From positions 1-64,000 of the forward strand of contig JACEEZ010016411.1 of NCBI GenBank assembly GCA_016584305.1: DNA of 64,000 bases, read 5' to 3'. The DNA comes from Chionoecetes opilio (lineage: Eukaryota > Arthropoda > Malacostraca > Decapoda > Majidae). How positions within the stretch are numbered: the first letter of the stretch is position 1; every line of letters starts with the position of its first letter. Under the pieces are notes generated by a model. The model was given only the letters and a program-made list of their open reading frames with translations. It did not search any database and was not told the origin of the DNA. Below, piece by piece: positions 62,001 through 64,000 of this stretch. A program made the position numbers and the translations under genes.

Positions 62001-64000
62001 TATACAAGTCGTTTTTACTTATTATATTGCTAAACCACCCATAAAATGTAGTGTTTTCGAATGATTTTCGCTAGTTTATCAGTGTGATATATAGCTGTTT
62101 TTCCTACAATTGGAAAGTATAAATTCCTCTTTTTAGATAATTTGCACCTATAAGTAGCTTACATTACATTTAACTCTTAAATAGAAGAGTAAGAGGTTTT
62201 ATTTTATATTGTGATATAAAAACGGTAGATTGCACGCGTTTTTTCATAGTTTTCTTGTAAACTGTAGCATATTGTCATATCTATAAGTAGTTTTAACTTA
62301 TTATAGTGCTATAAACCCATAAAATGGTGTGTTTTAATGATTTTAGCTAGTTATCAGTGATATATGCTGTTTTCCCTACAAATTGAAGTGTAAATCCTTT
62401 TTTTAGAATAATTTGGCACCTATCAGTAGCTTTAAATTATATTAAGCTATTAAATAGAAGAGTAAGAGGTTATATATTGTGATATAAACGGTATATGCAA
62501 GCGTTTTTTCATAGTTTCTTGTACACTGTAGCGTTATTGTATATTCCAAAGTAGTTTTACCTTATCATATTGCCATAAACCCATAAAATGTAGTGTTTTC
62601 AATAATATTTAGCTATTTATCGGTGTAATTAGCTGTTTTCTCCTACAAATTGAAGTATACATCCTTTTTTTTTAAATACTTTGCACCTATATTACTTCCA
62701 GTACATTAAGTCAAATAAAATAGAAGAGTAAGATTTATTTAATGTGAGGTAATGGTATATTGTCACAGCGTTTACTTTCATAGTTTCTTGTAAACTGTAG
62801 CGTTATTGTATATAAAGTAGTTTTACTTATCAATTGCTATAAACCCCATAAATGTAGTGTTCTCAATGATATGAGCATTTATCGGTGATATATAGCTGTT
62901 TTTTCCCCTACAAATTGAAGAATACAATCCTTTTTTTAAGAATAATTTACACCTGTAAGTAGCTTAATTACATTAGCTAACTAAATACGAAATAAAGGTC
63001 TTTATTGTGATATCACGGTATATTGCAAGTTTTTCATAGTTTCTTGTAAACTGTAGCGTATGTGATACAAAATTAGTTTTCTTATCATATTGCTGATAAA
63101 CCTTTAAAATGTAGTGTTTTTCAATGATATTAGCTATTTAATCGGTGATATATAGCTATTTTTCCTACAAATTGAAGTATAAATAATCTTTTTAGATTAA
63201 TTTCGCACCATAAGTAGCTTACATTACATTAAGGTATTAAATAGAAGAGTAAGAGGAGATTTTATTGTGATTTAACGGTAATATTGCAAGCGTTTTTCAT
63301 ATTTTTCTTCTAAACTGTAGCGTTATTGTATATATACAATCAGTTTTTAACTATTATATTGCAATAAACCCCATAAAATGTAGTGTTTTCAATGATATTA
63401 GCTATTTATCGGTGATATATAGCTTTTTCCAACAAAGTTGCCGTATAAAATCTCTTTTTTAGAATATTTTCACCTATAAGTAGCTTACATACATGAAGCT
63501 ATTCAATAAAAGTAGGGTTATGTATTGTGATAACAAACGGTATATTGCAAGCGTTTTTTCTAGTTTATTCTAAACTGTACCGTTATTGTATATTACAAGT
63601 AGTTTTCCGTTATTATACTTGCTATAAACCCATAAAAGGTATGGGTTGTTTCAATGAATTTTAGCTAGTTATCAGATGATATATAGCTGTTTTTCCTATA
63701 AAAAAAAAAAAAAAAAAACAAAACTTCCTACAAATTGAAGTATAAATCCTCTTTTTGAAATAATCTTTGCACCTATAAGTTAAGCTTACATTACATTACT
63801 ATTAAATAGACGAGTACGAGGTCTCTTTATTGTGTATAACGGTATATTGCAAAGCGTTTTTTCATAGTTTTCCTTGTAAACTGTAAGCGTTATTTGTATA
63901 TATACATTAGTTTTACTTATCCATCTTATATCTATAAACCCATAAAAATGTAGTGTTTTTTAATGATATTATCTATTTATCGTGATATATAGCTTTTTCC
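59091..64000 (+). repeat. A-monomer array, noisy, to the window end
   Basis: About nineteen monomers including a short 92 bp-type unit near 59950. A 26 bp A-rich insert at 63699-63724 is flanked by TTCCTA on both sides. The open frame at 60074-60289 is monomer-derived. The array runs off the end of the window. Confidence 0.82.

Noticed and set aside
1..64000. CRISPR array or bacterial repeat cluster
   Set aside because: The units are 262 and 156 bp direct tandem repeats without unique spacers, and there are no cas genes or any other coding sequence.
1..64000. Mitochondrial, apicoplast or A+T-rich endosymbiont genome
   Set aside because: No rRNA, tRNA set or conserved protein is present in 64 kb, and a pol III SINE with target-site duplication points to a nuclear genome.

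Overview
The window is satellite DNA from one end to the other. I find no protein-coding gene, rRNA or functional tRNA, no operon and no CRISPR array. It is strongly A+T-rich and is built from about 200 tandem copies of a ~262 bp monomer (called A here), interrupted at intervals by a cassette of about 780 bp. The cassette has two parts: B, three tandem copies of a 156 bp repeat, and C, a strongly diverged relative of the A monomer. The short open frames present are by-products of A+T-rich repeats. The only non-satellite sequence I can identify is one short tRNA-derived SINE at 46795-46968, flanked by a 13 bp target-site duplication. Higher-order satellite arrays plus a SINE indicate a eukaryotic, probably animal, chromosome in a centromeric, pericentromeric or other heterochromatic block. 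I cannot name the species or genus.

The cleanest stretch (10733-19990) shows a higher-order repeat. The order is B1-C1, about 5 A monomers (7 in some copies), B2-C2, about 5 A monomers, a truncated C, about 3 A monomers, then B1 again. The period, B1 to B1, is about 5.19 kb (12360 to 17552). The same order returns at 6530-10430 and 40387-46780. Elsewhere (20010-40290 and 47000-64000) only the B2-C2 cassette is present, among A monomers that include recurrent short 92 bp units.

Layout: 1-3446 is the array in reverse orientation. At about 3447 it turns back on itself, and 3464-6835 is a mirror image of 1-3430. From there to the end the orientation is constant, apart from a 101 bp inverted piece at 28831-28931 next to a TA-rich simple repeat. 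Single N characters at 10732, 20009, 32927 and 40386 mark joins where the repeat re-enters out of register.

Base quality alternates sharply. Some stretches carry nearly identical monomers (about 8880-10490, 10733-19200, 27470-30540, 32928-35190, 46270-47640, 50000-50380). Others contain dense small insertions and deletions or inflated A, T, G and C runs (1-8640, 20010-27470, 30990-32926, 35200-40385, 42230-46270, 47640-50000, 50390-64000). The two arms of the terminal palindrome differ from each other by such errors, so I read the noisy stretches as poorly corrected long-read sequence, not as biology. The observations with the best biological value are the SINE and its empty sites, the B/C higher-order architecture, the small clean inversion, and the conserved dyad symmetries in the A and B repeats.
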